From: Acridotheres tristis
Taxonomy: Eukaryota; Chordata; Aves; Passeriformes; Sturnidae
Length of the DNA stretch: 64,000 bases
Reading direction: 5' to 3'
Assembly: GCA_037013685.1 (NCBI GenBank)
Contig: CM072919.1
Coordinates: forward strand, 48,229,616-48,293,615
Part shown: one piece after another, positions 1 through 12,841 of the stretch
Position numbering within the stretch: the stretch's first letter is position 1
Layout: every line of letters begins with the position of its first letter
Notes under the pieces: model-generated
What the model was told of the DNA's origin: nothing
Database searches by the model: none
The model's input: the letters and a program-made list of their open reading frames with translations, nothing else
Translations under genes and position numbers: made by a program

Positions 1-2885
1 AAGGCCAAACTACGGGTTTATGGCATAAGAATCTTTTGTGAGTCTAGCTAAGTCACATGTCTAACAAAAGACTAAGAAAATGTTTACTAATACTGTTTTG
101 TATACCAGTTTACCTAAGAAGGTGAAATAGTACAGAAAAGGCACAGATTTACAGGGAAAAGTTGCACTACAATAAAATTACTTAGTCTTTTTCCAGTGTC
201 TACTACCAGTGGGCCTGTACAAGACCTAAGGACCTATAAACTTCTTCCAGGCACTTTTTCTCTTCTAGTTGAAGTATTTCCTAGTCAAAGCATGCAAAGA
301 TTTTATGAGACATCAAGCATGACTATAGCTGAGCTTCTGAAAGATGTCTTACCGGATCCATCTTCTCCCTTTGGCTGAAGACTCAGTAACAATCTTTAAT
401 TTGCAAATCTTTCATTTGCACAATGTGTAACTGTCCCCTCCAGTTCTGAACTTTCCTTTGAAGACTATGGAGGGAACCTCCTCACACAAATCTATAATTA
501 ATTGCTGGAGTGTTTAATTTCTGTTTTTCAGGTTTGGAGGGCTGATTACAGAAGTATTCAATATTTCGCTGGGAAAAAGAAGTTCATCTTTCAAAGAAAA
601 GCAAGATGCATGTGATATCAGTGTAAAATTCACTGTCTTGGGAATACAGAAGATTCTATCTATCTAAAAAATATCCTGTTTTGAACTGTTATAGTTTATC
701 CATGAAACCTAAAGAAATGAGCTAATTTCAACTAACTTGCCTTGAAATTTTAGCAGCCTAGAAATTTAGTAGATACTATCCTTCTGTCTTTGACTTCAGA
801 AAGGTATTTCAATCCACCAGCTGGGTAATTTCTATAGTTATTTTATGCTAGAGTCACCAGATATTCATCTGACCACTCTGGCATAATAAAAAAAAATAAT
901 GGAAGAAAAGGAAAGAAATGGTTTTGTATAGAGGCTGACTGAAAAAAACCAAAAACCTCCAAATGAATGTTTGGAATGTTTTCAGCCTTTTTAAGTAAGA
1001 AGAGGGTGAACTAACAGATATATTATCTCCAGTCGAAAAACATTGTAACACCATAAATTTTGTTAATTCTTTTATGGTTAAGGTGTCCACTCAAGGAGAT
1101 GGATGTAGTCTATAGATTATATTATAGTTATTGTTTTTCTGACTTTCAAATCTAAATATAGAACACTCTCTTGGTCTTCAGAATATTTTCTTCATCTGAT
1201 TAGGGAACAAATTATTATTTCGTCTTTGTTTTTTTCCTCATAATTACGTTTTTCTCCTCCAAGAGCTTTAGTCATGCTCAAGGACCCCATTTTGTCCTGT
1301 ACACAGAACAAATACAGAAAAGAGGACAGGACTATTGTGCATGTTTATTGAGCAGACAGCTGTGACACAGTGTTCTGCCCACAGTGCCAGTAGTCATGTC
1401 CTACTGAAGAGTTCCTCCATATTCCAGACTTATTCACGTGTGACAATGATTGTTCTTGATGGCACCTCAGGGTCTTGTCCCCATCTTACCCTTTGTACCA
1501 TCTCCATAGATTACCCCTAGCAACAATTTTTGTGCAATTTAAAGGGCTTTCTATTATGCCAAGTGATGATTTCCATGTTGAAAATTGGCTGTTGCCATTT
1601 CTTGAGAATAGTAGTAACGAATGTTAAATTTTGCCAGGATGAGTGCCAGAGTCTGTTCATGTACATTTGTTCTCCTCTTGCCAAGAATCAGTGAACAGAG
1701 TACATTCTGTACGGTGTTTTGGTCACAAGTGTCTGAATCTGGCATAAATTGTGTGTAAATTTTTCTGTTTGCTTTGCAGGGGACCACTTTTGTTTATTAC
1801 TTTGTGCCTGATGCTCTTATGATGAAGTTGTTTTGAAGTGGATCAATGCTGTGTTTTCTTTTCTTGTGTGTCAACCATTGAGACATCCTGAGCAGGGAGA
1901 TATAAAGTAACATACCATTGTTTAGATAACAAAGCTGACTGGAAGAATTCTGCTTCAAGCAAGTTCAGGTAAGAGCACCTTTTGTGTGTAGTTATAGTTT
2001 TGTTTAGTAAATTCCACTGAAGCTGTCAGGCTCTCTGGTTAGGTCAGTGAGAGGCTTCCTAGCTATCCACATGAAGGCAAGTCAGTTTGCCTGTACAAAG
2101 ATATATTGCCTTGGGTCCTGAAGGGACATCCAGAGAAAGGTGTTTTGAGCCTCTTAGGCTGTTTTTTGTGCTGCACTACTCCTGGTCTTTGTCCCTAATA
2201 TCCATCTGCTAAGTTATATTAAGGTATATTAATCCTTATATCTAGACCAGCAAATCTGATTTGTCTTGAGTAGCTGAATAGATGTGATGGAGTGTTCTAC
2301 CCTATATAACATCCAAAACTCAAAATAGAGACAAGTTACCAAGAAGCAGTGCTGTTCACAAGAAAACTGCTTTCTATCTCACTAGTAAACAGTGTATAAA
2401 ATTAGAGGGCTTGGGAAAAATCACTTGTCTTCTGAAAAGTCAGGGCAACATGGATTATAATGGTAGCAATAGCCAAATAACATTCTACAGTATACTGACT
2501 CTTCCTCTGGCATAAAAAATAACCCTAAAATTGTGAAATTTTTTGTAAAACTTTTTTGGTTGAAGGTGGCTGCTGCAAAGAGTGAAATGTTGATGGGGCA
2601 AGGAGAACACAAATCCCCATCATAGCATGTTCTGCTGAGAGCTTATGACTTCTGCTCCTGATTATTAACAACTGCCCTATAAGTCTTTTCAGTATTTTAG
2701 TATCCAGACAATCACAATCCAGGCAGAAAAAATTCAGCTATGAGGTTGTGATTCCAAATGGATCTACATTCCTGTAAATTTCAGTGTCATTGCATCTGTT
2801 TTTCCATGCTGATTTTTTTTTCATAAATTGGTTAAATAAAAACCTCACTAAGTGATTTTCTTACACCTTGTGGTTAAAGAATGTA
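1..2885. other. No gene recognised
   Basis: AT-rich, repeat-poor sequence with only short chance open frames. A frame at 196-378 follows a pyrimidine-rich AG, but its 60-residue translation resembles nothing I know and has no convincing donor. I see no RNA gene, CpG island or clear mobile element here. Confidence 0.5.
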
Positions 2886-2889
2886 CTGA

Positions 2890-3435
2890 CTTAGGCTGGG
2901 ATAGAGTTAATTTTTTTCACAGTGGCTAGTATGGAGCCGTGTTTTGGATTTCTGCCAGAAACAGTGTTGAGATGTTTTTGTTAGTATTGAGAGCCAAGGC
3001 CTTTCCCCCTTTTCATACTCCTCTGCCTGTGAGAAGACTGGGGATGCCTGGGAAGTTGGGAGGGGACACAGCTGGGACAGCTGACCCCAGCTGGCCATGC
3101 GGATATTCCTGAACACATTGTATCATGCTCAGTATATAAACTGGGAGGAAGAAGCAGGAAGTGGGAAGGTATTTGGAGTGGTGATTTTTATCTTCCCAGG
3201 TAACCAGTATGCACAATGGGGCCCTGTTTTCCTGAGGACGGCTGAAAGTGGTGAATTAAATTCTTGTTTTGCTTTGTTTGCATGTGCAGCTTTGCTTTAC
3301 CTATTAAACTGTTTTTATCTCAACCCATGAGTTTTCTAGCTTTTACCATTCTGATTCTCCTCCCAGTCCTGCTGGTGGGGAAATGAGCAAGAGGCTTTGT
3401 GGTGCTCAGTTGCCAGCTGGGGTTAAACCACAAGC
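2890..3435 (+). mobile_element. Solo LTR of an avian endogenous retrovirus family
   Basis: The segment starts near CTGACTTAGGCTGGGATAG and ends near GGGGTTAAACCACAA, the same ends seen in the LTRs at 22.2 kb, 29.8 kb (reverse) and 59.8 kb. Inside it a TATA-like box (AGTATATAAA, about 3131-3140) and an ATTAAA polyadenylation signal (about 3303-3308) sit in the order expected for U3-R-U5. No primer-binding site or gag/pol remnant follows, so this is a solo LTR left by LTR-LTR recombination. I could not find a clean target-site duplication, so the exact ends are uncertain by several bases. The open frames here (for example 3097-3330) are LTR sequence, not genes. Confidence 0.85.
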
Positions 3436-6400
3436 ATAAAAGTGAGTTTTGAAGCACTCTATGATTTTTTCCCTGCTTGCAATGTGTTTTGTTTCATCTC
3501 TGGCTTTCTCTAGAATTCTGTGTTAAATCCATCATGCCAATCATCCTCTTCATATCTTGCTGTGGTTCAAGTTACTAGAGAGATTGTCTCACTTCTCCTT
3601 ATGGTATGACATGAAAGCTATATCCCACTTCATTATTAAAAATATCAGCTGTGTGAGGCAGATAGACTGTTCATGCTGCCAAGCAAATTAATTTGCCCCT
3701 TTAGAGTAGTATAAAAGCAAACCCTAATGTCTTCTGAACAAAATACATGGTAACCTCCTTCAACATAGGCTTCCCACTCCATTGCCAGCAAAATAATTTC
3801 CAATCTACTAAATAAAGCCCAGTTGTTAGTGACATGACTGGCAATAATCACACACATTTTTCATTGTGCAGGCATAATTCAGGGAGGTACATTGCAATCA
3901 GAAACTGGAAACTATTCCTGTAAACAAATCTATTGGATGCCAGTGATGATAATTATTAGTGATTAGTCACCGATTGCAAAAGTGTTCTAGATTTAGACAT
4001 TCTAAAATAGGGACAGCATGGCAGTTTTTCACATGGATATGAAGGTTAAATATTTTATTTTAATATCTAACAATGATTCTTTGTTAGGGAAAAAAAGTAG
4101 TATTCAGTAGCTGAAATCCAGACTGCCTAAGTTTAATACTGTTTTATATTTACTTCAAAGGCACATAGTATTTCAAGTTGAAAAAAAAAATTAACTCTAG
4201 GAGGCAGAGGAGGAAGTGTTGCCTAAAGCCTGTTAAAATAAAGAATGTCAGATGAAAAATGAAATCATCTTTCTAGTAGAAGAGATTTAGACGAGGTCAA
4301 AGGAAAAAGGGAAGTTGTTATAATTAATTTTTACCCTAGAAGCAATGCTGCCTGGCATTTTGGAAGAAATTAGATCTTTTGTGAGACCAGATGGCACAGC
4401 TGGAACTTGAAATGGCAGTCCATTTGAACCATTTGAAAACTGTTTTTAATTCCTGTGGGTTTTGTTGCTGTTGTTGTTGCATTCTTTCCTTGGAACATGG
4501 AGCTCATCTTACTGTGTGATCAGAGCAGCACTATTGTCAATGAAAGGGAGAGAAGACAAATGCATGAGAAGGAGGACTGCAGTTTTCAATCACTGTTAGG
4601 CCTCTGGGGAGGCCTTATTAGGCAAAGAATTCAAGTAGCGCATTCTCTGTGCCCCTCTTTTCACTGATCATGCAGGTAAACTTTGCAGATGTTACAAAAA
4701 TTTTTGAACATTAAACAGTGTGTTGAAAAGTTGCTTCAATTTCTTACCAATGGTAATTTGGAGACTTATGTGGTGCTTCAATTAATAAGAGTTTCTACAA
4801 CTAATAAAATTTAATAACTATCTCTTATTGTTGTGCTAATAAATCTGAATTCTGTTAAATGGACAATTTCAACTTACTGAATTCTTTGAGAGTTACTGTA
4901 TATAACTAGACACTCTGAGATAAGCAGTATGAACAGGAACGTGGTTGCATATGGTTTGTGCTCTCAAAGAATGACCCTAATTTGGTCCTCAAAGTACTCT
5001 TCTCCTTGGCTACATTTGTACTGCCGCTTCTGTGGTTCCCAGGATGTCTGCTGTCCGCATTCCCTGTGGCAATGTGCCCTCTGGACAGCAGCTGGCTGGC
5101 TTTCCTGTCATACAGGACTTCTTAACTGATGGTGCTCTCCACATCATCCTCTGTGCCATGGACCAACCCAGCAATGCAAGGGAAAGGAACAAATAAACCC
5201 CCACTGTTTGGTCAACTGTTTCACTGTACTCTCATGTGTTTCCCATGATGAAAAAAACAACTTTGTGCTGCAGAAACCTCACATGATTTTACTTTTGTAG
5301 CCAGTACAAGTAAATGAATTGGTGCCATCTCAGTTATCGTAGGTGTTTATGGCGTCCCCATACCAGAAACATAAACTTGAACCACACATTTTAAGTTAGG
5401 TTTAAGTTAAACATAGGTTTAAGTACTACTGCTGCTTCCTAAGAGACTTGATTATTCTCAGCTAGTAAGGCTGCAGCTGTGGTTTGACTGACCAGGGAAG
5501 AACTGTCAGTAGCACAAGAGTCTCTGTGGTCTCCTCACCTCCCACAGCTCCCAGTGAGAGGAATATGTAGTTTGAAGCCAAGACTAATCTGGAGATAAGC
5601 CCATTGACCTTTGGAGGTTGTGCTATCTGTACACTGACCTATTATAGGCAGGTACTGTATATATATTCTAGGTAATTATACGGTCTTATGTGGTTATGCA
5701 AATACCTGGGACAGTATCAAACCTGCTTATGCAGGCCAGTCTTGTTATCCCATGTTGTAGCACAGTGGCAGGAAAGCCTGGGCAGCCAGCACAATGTCGT
5801 CCAGTCAGTATGTACTTGGACACAGTAGAACTAGCTACTCAAACTTCATACTAGTTATCTATCTTCTCTCTAGTCCTTCCTATCCATCTGCCTTTTTATG
5901 TAGCTGCACCGCACTGCTCTACCTTGTGTTCCATTATGGATTACCTTGCATACTGGCTCAAGCAAGTGTAAAATCTTGCAAATTCTTGAGACATGACATT
6001 GCATTTCCTATTCCATCTTTATAAAAAAATTTCAAAACCTAAATCTGCAGGCCTTATTTGCAGTCAGTAAAAAAACCATGATCTGTCACACCATTCTTAA
6101 GCTTCAACTAGCTGGATCTATAATTTATTTTAACTCAAAACTGTCTAATCAAAAAGATTTTATTTTAAGGATTGCAAATATATGCCCTTTTGCTGAGTAA
6201 TCATTGCTTCAGTGAGGAATAAAAAGCCTGCAAATATACGCTTGGCTTCTCAGCATGACCTAGTGTGGTTCACAACCATCTGTGTTTACAGTAAGACATC
6301 GCCCACATACATTAGTCTGTAAACAGTATCAAGCCCCAAAGTTTTTCTTTTTTTTCTTTTTCATTCTCCATATATACTTTTCTCTTCAGTGTGTCTTCAT

Positions 6401-7736
6401 ATAGCTATAAGTGTCTGCGAAAATATCTTTTTTTGAGGTCTAAGCAATCTAACAGTTCTCTGACCTAGTTCTTCAAAGATGCCCTTACAATATTAGTAAA
6501 CAAAAGAATTGCTAGTTGGCTCTTGTTAGTAATAGGGGAGCATTTATTAGCTGCCTAAAACTCTACCTGGTCCTTTAGCAGTGGACAGCCAGTGGATGTT
6601 CAAGACCCAGTCAAAATGTCAATGAAAAAAACTTATGAGTTTCCCAAGTGTGTTAGGGGTGTTGGGGACACTTCCATTTGGCATTTGAGAACTCTCCATT
6701 TCTCCATGTCAGTTGACTTCAGATTGTCAGCAAACTGTCTTTCAAATCAGTGCTGGTGCCACCAACAGCCGCAAAATTTCTTTTTCAACTGTTTCGTTTC
6801 TGCTAGCCTTACATATATGTTTGTGAATGTGATTATGCAGAAGGCGTAAAACCCAAGATTTCCCATAGATGTCATTGGCAAAGAATGGAATTCAGATCAA
6901 GTTAGGACTCAGTATTTTTTATAAGGTGTTAAGAGAACACCCACATTTCAAGTATCATACATGAACACATTTGTAGAACATGTAAAGCACAGCTGTTCAT
7001 ACCATCTTATGACCTCCAGGACAAGGAAATTCTCTTGGTCTTATCCCTGTTCATAAAAGACACATTGCCCACATCTAACAAAATTAAATTAACTCAACAG
7101 AAAAGGAAGTTCTGTGGTTGTTGGAAAGATCAAGAAATTCCAGCATAGTCTTACATCATAGAATTAATGGCCATGTGCAGCTCCTGAAGCAGTCGTGGGA
7201 TTGTCCTGCATTCCTATTCACTGCACAGCCACTCCCACTGCCAGAGGGTGAATTGCTGCTGCCGTGGAAGAAGTCGAGGTATTTGGTGAGAGGGAATCTG
7301 AACCCAAAACATCTCTATGACAAAGTGTTTGTAAATGCATCATATTATGCATGGTGGCATGGGGAGCAACTGATTGCTGTCAGCCAACTTTTCCCTTTTT
7401 TTATGAAGTCTTTTGTGACCTCCAGGCATTGAGTGATCTGATTTGAAAGGTCAGGATTTTGGACAGCTCTGTAGAGTCTGTTGCCTACTTGCCACATGCT
7501 TCATCTTTGACTTCCTTGAAGTGATAAGAATAATGTAACTGCTCTGCTTAAGCCTTAACTATTTCTTGTCCCCCAAGTGCATTGAGAATAAAGCACTATG
7601 AATCTAATTAAATATGAGAACTACTTAGAAATTACCTTAAATGCTTGGTTAAATAAAGCAAATATGCCATAAATCTTGGACAGATACAAGGGCATGTGAT
7701 AGACGGATAGATAGACAGGATAGACCCATACATGCC
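3436..7736. other. No gene recognised
   Basis: Mostly AT-rich unique-looking sequence. The longest frame (7118-7432, 104 codons) shows no domain, no promoter and no splice context, and I treat it as chance. A short imperfect GATA/GACA run lies just before the CR1 copy (about 7698-7722). Confidence 0.5.
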
Positions 7737-9072
7737 TGTTGGCCTGATCTCATTGCCTGGCAAGGTTATGGAGAGTGATCACATGGAATATACAGGGCAA
7801 CCAAGGGATCAGACCCAGCCAGAATGGGCTTAGGAAGGGGAGGTCCAGCCTCACCAGTCTGATGTCCTTTTCCAACCAGCTGACCCACCTGGTGGATGCA
7901 GGAAAGGCTGTGGATGTTGTGTACCTGCATTTCAGCAAAGCCTTAGACACTGTGTGGCACAGCACACTCCTGTAAAAGCTGGCAGCTCACAGCTTGGACA
8001 GGAGCTCTCTGTGCTGGGTTAAGAACTGGCTGCATGGCCGGGCCCAGAGAGTGGAGAATGTGCTGCATCCAGCAGTGGCTGCTCACTAGGGGTGTCCACA
8101 GGGGTCTGTGTTGGGCCCAGTCCTGTTTAATATGTTTCTTGATGATCTGGATGAGGATATGGAGTCTACCATTAGCAAATTTGCAAATGACCCCAGGCTG
8201 GGCAGAAATGTTGATCTGCTGGAGGGAAGAAAAGCTCTGCAGAGGGAGCTGGAAATGCTGGAGAGATGGGCCAAGACCAGCGCCATAACATTCAACAAGG
8301 CCCAGAGCTGGGTCCTGCTCTTTGGCAACAACAACCCCAGGCAGTGCCACAGGCTGGGGACAGAGTGATTGAAAAGTGGCCCAGCAGAAAAGGACCTGGG
8401 GGTGCCGGTGACAGCGGCTGAACATGAGCCAGCAGTGCCCAGGTGGCCAAGAAGGCCAATGGCATCCTGGCCTGTTCCAGCAACAGTGTGGCCAGCAGGG
8501 CCAGGGCAGGGATTGTACCCCTGTACTGGGCACTGGTGAGGCCACAGCTCAAATCCTGTGCTCAATTCCAGGGCTCTCAATTCAGGAAGGACACTGAGGT
8601 GCTGGAGCATGTCCAGAGAAGAGCAAAAAGGCTGGTGAAGAGTCTGGAGCACAAGCCCTGTGAGGAGTGGCTGAGGGAGCTGAGGCTGTGTAGCCCGAAG
8701 AAAAGGAGGCTCAGGGGTGACCTCATCACTCTCTAGAGCTGTCTGAAAGGAGCCTGTGGCCAGGTGAGGGTCGGTCTCTTCTCACAGGCAACCAGCAACT
8801 GGAGAAGAGGACACAGACTTAAGTTGTACCAGGGGAGGTTTAAGTTGGACATTAGGAAAAAATTCTTCACAGGAAGGGTGATTAGTCATTGGAACAGGCT
8901 GCCCGGGGAGATGGTGGAGTCACTGTCCCTGGAGGTGTTTAGGGAAAAACTGGATGTGGCACTTGGGACCATGGTCTAGCTGACATGAAAGTAAGTGTTC
9001 AGCATTAGATTGGACCCAATGATATCAGAGGTCTTTTCCAATCTAATTGATTATGTGAATCTGTGTGATTCA
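7737..9072 (+). mobile_element. CR1 LINE, 5'-truncated copy A (reverse transcriptase and 3' end)
   Basis: A 5'-truncated non-LTR retrotransposon of the CR1 clade. Translated pieces follow CR1 reverse transcriptase order: a motif reading FSKALDTV near 7930-7955, [17 protein letters not shown] at about 8115-8165, then the catalytic-box position. That box should be F/YADD but here reads FANDP (about 8179-8193), so the enzyme would be dead. C-terminal sequence follows, including HWNRLPGEMVESLSLEVF (about 8888-8943). It ends in a degenerate ATTC/ATGTGATTC tail at about 9045-9072, the usual avian CR1 3' end. Stops (for example TAA at 7973, TAG at 8087) and frame changes break the frame. A 375-bp part is almost identical to copy B at 58 kb, while the rest is much more diverged. 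Confidence 0.92.
7873..8247 (+). repeat. 375-bp tract nearly identical to 58338-58712
   Basis: Read base by base, the two tracts align without gaps at a constant offset of 50465. I find only three differences: one near 7982 and two near 8208-8209. Just outside, the copies differ strongly. Upstream of 7873 only scattered CR1 similarity remains, and after 8247 the sequences diverge to about the level of two old, independent CR1 copies. Both copies share stops and the FANDP box within the tract. This mosaic pattern fits gene conversion between the two LINE copies. Confidence 0.9.
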
Positions 9073-12000
9073 ATGACAGACCAACTGACAGGATAGAGAA
9101 AAGGACATATCAAACAAATGTAAGCAAATTGCAGTAAAGAAATCTATGATGATTTACAACATTTTAGGTAACAATAACTAGTGTAATGGAGAAGTCCTAC
9201 TGGCCTTCACCAGAAAATTACCTTGCAGTTTCAACAAGTGAAAATGTTTGGATGGGTAGTCATATAATAACTAACTCACGTGGCATTCATATCTCACAGT
9301 ATGTTGTTAGGGGACCCATATTCTGAGGATGACTTGGTACTTCTTGTACTGGAGTTGAAAAGGCCTGCCCTGGCTTAGTAACGTGATGCTGAATTATTTC
9401 TCAGAGTGAGCACCCTGAAGAAATAGTGAACTGTAAAAATCCAAAACTAAAATCAGGGCTTTTAAAAGTGGGAAATGAGATTGGATCAATTCACAAAAAG
9501 CTTTGAAGTATTCTAAACTTTGCCTTCTAAACGAGATGAAAAGAAAAAATGTTTCTTTTTCTTCTTAATAATGATTAAGTTCTTCAGTTAAAATTTAATT
9601 ATTAAAGCATTTTTAGCTGATCAATATAGAAACTAGAAACAGGCAAAATATCTGGTCTATTCATGCGTTACATTCTGCTGCAACAAAGAAAACTAAATCT
9701 ATTCTGCCCTCTTAGAAAATCTCCTTGTTCAATAAAAGTAGTTTTGTGGTTTTGAATGGAAATTGTAAATACAATGAAAAGTCTGAGCTTTCTCTTTATC
9801 GGTATGAGCTTTAATTTTCTTACCAAAAAACTGTTCTCTGCACAATTGATAGGAATACAAATCACCTTGTCTCCCAAAGGATCTCATATCCTGCTACAAG
9901 AACATAATATTATTTTTTTTGGTCAGAATACCCCTGTGGCCAGCAAACTTATCGCTCAGATGAAATCTTCTTCTCATATCTGCATGTAAACCAAATTTGG
10001 AACACTGAGAAAACCTTCTCTTTAGGGCTTATGCACAGCCTACTAATCCCTGACTACAAGCTCTTCAACATTTGGTATTTTGCTGATGCATGAACAGAAA
10101 ATTTTCATTAGATTATATGTGGCCAGTAAACAAAATGCTCATTTGGGAAGTACCTATTGATTATTTGATGTTTTGATATCTCCTGGACTTGTGTCACACA
10201 AGCTGAGGACATTAATCAAGCCAGAATTACTTGAGAGATTTATCTTCATTGCAGATAGAAGCATCCATATGAATTCCATCCATCCAAGAGAATTTCTAAT
10301 GGTTTCATGGTTTCTCAAGTCAAAGTAAATAATACCTATAATACACTGATTTCCCTATCAGGGTTTGCATGTGGCCTCTAGTCAACATATGGCTAAACCA
10401 AATATTTTCCCAAAGAGCATAAGTACAGGAGAGCTTTCTACAAGGTGTATTAGTTCATTTGTCTCACAAGCCCAAAATTAGATACAAAAAGACTGTAAAT
10501 TCACCAGATGCTTGCTTTTTCTGCATAGTCCTCTGCAAATCCACTTATCTTCAGATCCCATTGTGAAGTATTTATCTTCATTTCTCAGTTCTTTCAGATA
10601 GTCTGCCAAACCATTTGATAAGTGAGTTACCGCAAAGTAATATGTTATTAAGTTAACATTTTGATACAGAATGCATACTTTCAATGCTAATGGAAGAACA
10701 GTGGAAAAGTGGTGCTCACCAAAGTGGCATGGAAGCGTATTAGTTTGGGCACAGCATCATCCTAACATGAATACTGGGCTCTTGATTAGAGCCAGATCAG
10801 ATACAACATTACATTTTACAACATAAAATGTGGACAAGGCAGGCTTGGATTCATCTATAACTCTATTCATACTCTAAATCTATTAATAAATTCTAACTAA
10901 TAAAGTAAATAAAAACATTTTGAAGAAATTTGTTGCACAAGTCTTGCCTTTTTAGAGCTTCTAACATAACAGGTGCTTTGAATGAGCTAATTAAATCATA
11001 GATACAGTTAAAATTCATAGTAAACTTAAGAAACAAAGTACTTGAAACTTACAGTACTTGTATTTAAGTTACTAATGGATATGGCTCACTCGAATAAATA
11101 TTAGAGAATACACCAGCTCACATTATTCTTAATATGTGTCTCTTTGTCCATTGGCTTACATAGAATTTCGAAGCCAGAACAGTTACATTTAACCTTCAAG
11201 AGCTCTTACTAATATTAGTATATTAGCCAAATGCTGTGATGAACAGAACAAGGTTTATGCTCTCAGATGAGACACCTTAGGCTTTTCACAGCTAATGTAG
11301 CCATTAACATCAGAGACAGTTCCTAGCCAATCTGCAGCAAAATCTCTTCACTGAAGAGGGACCACACCTAGCATTACAGTAGGAGCTTCTGAACATGGCA
11401 GCCTACAGGACAAGAGGAAGGAATCATATTTGCATAATCTGTTTTGTAGGTCTGTGTTTTTAGAAAAAGCCTCTATAACATAGATAATCCATCAATTAAC
11501 AAGAGCTGAAATACAAATATGTAAACAAATAAAGAAATAAATTTATTTTCCAACAGTGTGAAGGGAAGGCCTTTGAATACAATTTAGCAACATGCTGAGT
11601 GAGGATCCTTTTTCTTTGTAGGAAGGAAACCATTGATTTGTATATGTGACATTTTGGATTTTGTCACAGTGATTTTATTTTGGTGGGGGGAAGGAAGGGG
11701 TTGCTTTCAGGCATTTTCATTCCCTGATGACTTGGACACACAGCAACCATCTGTTCAGCTGGTTCAATCTCGAACATGTTGTCTTCAGAGCAGTGAAAGA
11801 ACAACAAAATGAATAGACAAAATATATGACATATTTTCTGGCAAGCATATCTTTGAAAACTTTTGTTATTAAGGCAAAGAACATTTCTGTAAGGTGTAGT
11901 TACAGCTTTTTCCATTGCTTTTCAAATAGTACAGTATGTGATGAAAAAACACATGGAAAGGACTCAGCTACATAAGTAATATAATTTCAAAGATGTCATT

Positions 12001-12570
12001 GCCTCAGTTATTGCAGGATTTACAGGAAAGCTGCTCCATTTCTTGAAGCTAATAAAAGTATCAAATGACAAAACACAGTTTAGATTGTTAATAGGACCAA
12101 AGGTTTCAAAGGGAGAAAAAGAGCCAATTAAAAATTAACCTTGGTGCAGCAATGGAGGCACATCCTTAAGGGATGTTTAATCTTCAGGGTTTATTTAACA
12201 AGACATTCTGCAGGAGGAGGTATTCTATCATTTACAATATGGCATTCAAACATCAAGCATCATGTTAGTGTCGGGGTAGTGATGGCACATTAATGTATTT
12301 TATTTTCTAAACAAGTACCATAATTTAATGTGTTTTTTTAATATCGTAAAAAGAGGACAATTGGATGAGAACAGTCACAGAGGTAATTTCTGACCTCAAT
12401 TAATCTATAATTGCGTGAAAATGCACTTTGACAAGAGGCTGGGAAAAAGAACATCAAAATACTTCCAATGAGATGAAATGTGATCATGAACAGGAAGAGG
12501 CTTAGAGATAAGAGTGGGAGAATTACAGAGAATATCTTGATGAAATAGCAGAAAACGGCTTAGTTCGAGA
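9073..12570. other. No gene recognised
   Basis: AT-rich sequence with A and T roughly balanced between strands. No CpG island, repeat or coding exon could be supported. Short open frames at 9668-9989, 10478-10684 and 11664-11915 have no recognisable content. Confidence 0.5.
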
Positions 12571-12571
12571 C

Positions 12572-12840
12572 GGGAGGGGAGGGGAGGGGAGGGGAGGGGA
12601 GGGGAGGGGAGGAGAGGAGAGGAGAGGAGAGGAGAGGAGAGGAGAGGAGAGGAGAGGAGAGGAGAGGAGAGGAGAGGAGAGGAGAGGAGAGGAGAGGAGA
12701 GGAGAGGAGAGGAGAGGAGAGGAGAGGAGAGGAGAGGAGAGGAGAGGAGAGGAGAGGAGAGGAGAGGAGAGGAGAGGAGAGGAGAGGAGAGGAGAGGAGA
12801 GGAGAGGAGAGGAGAGGAGAGGAGAGGAGAGGAGAGGAGA
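12572..12840. repeat. Pentanucleotide purine microsatellite (GGGGA)n-(GGAGA)n
   Basis: About eight GGGGA units (to 12610) pass directly into 46 perfect GGAGA units (12611-12840, 230 bp) with no interruption. The strand is all purine for about 270 bp. The G4-A units could form G-quadruplexes, and the whole tract could form triplex (H-DNA). Its purity implies recent expansion and likely length polymorphism. The 118- and 149-codon Leu-Ser-Pro frames on the minus strand are products of the repeat, not genes. Confidence 0.98.
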
Positions 12841-12841
12841 G

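Noticed and set aside
7118..7432. 104-codon frame near CR1 copy A
   Set aside because: No promoter, splice site, domain or repeat similarity was seen. This length is expected by chance in 64 kb.
7943..8652. 200- and 188-codon minus-strand frames in CR1 copy A (and 162 codons at 58408-58896)
   Set aside because: Antisense of CR1 reverse transcriptase sequence. The shared C-terminal peptide only reflects the near-identical tract.
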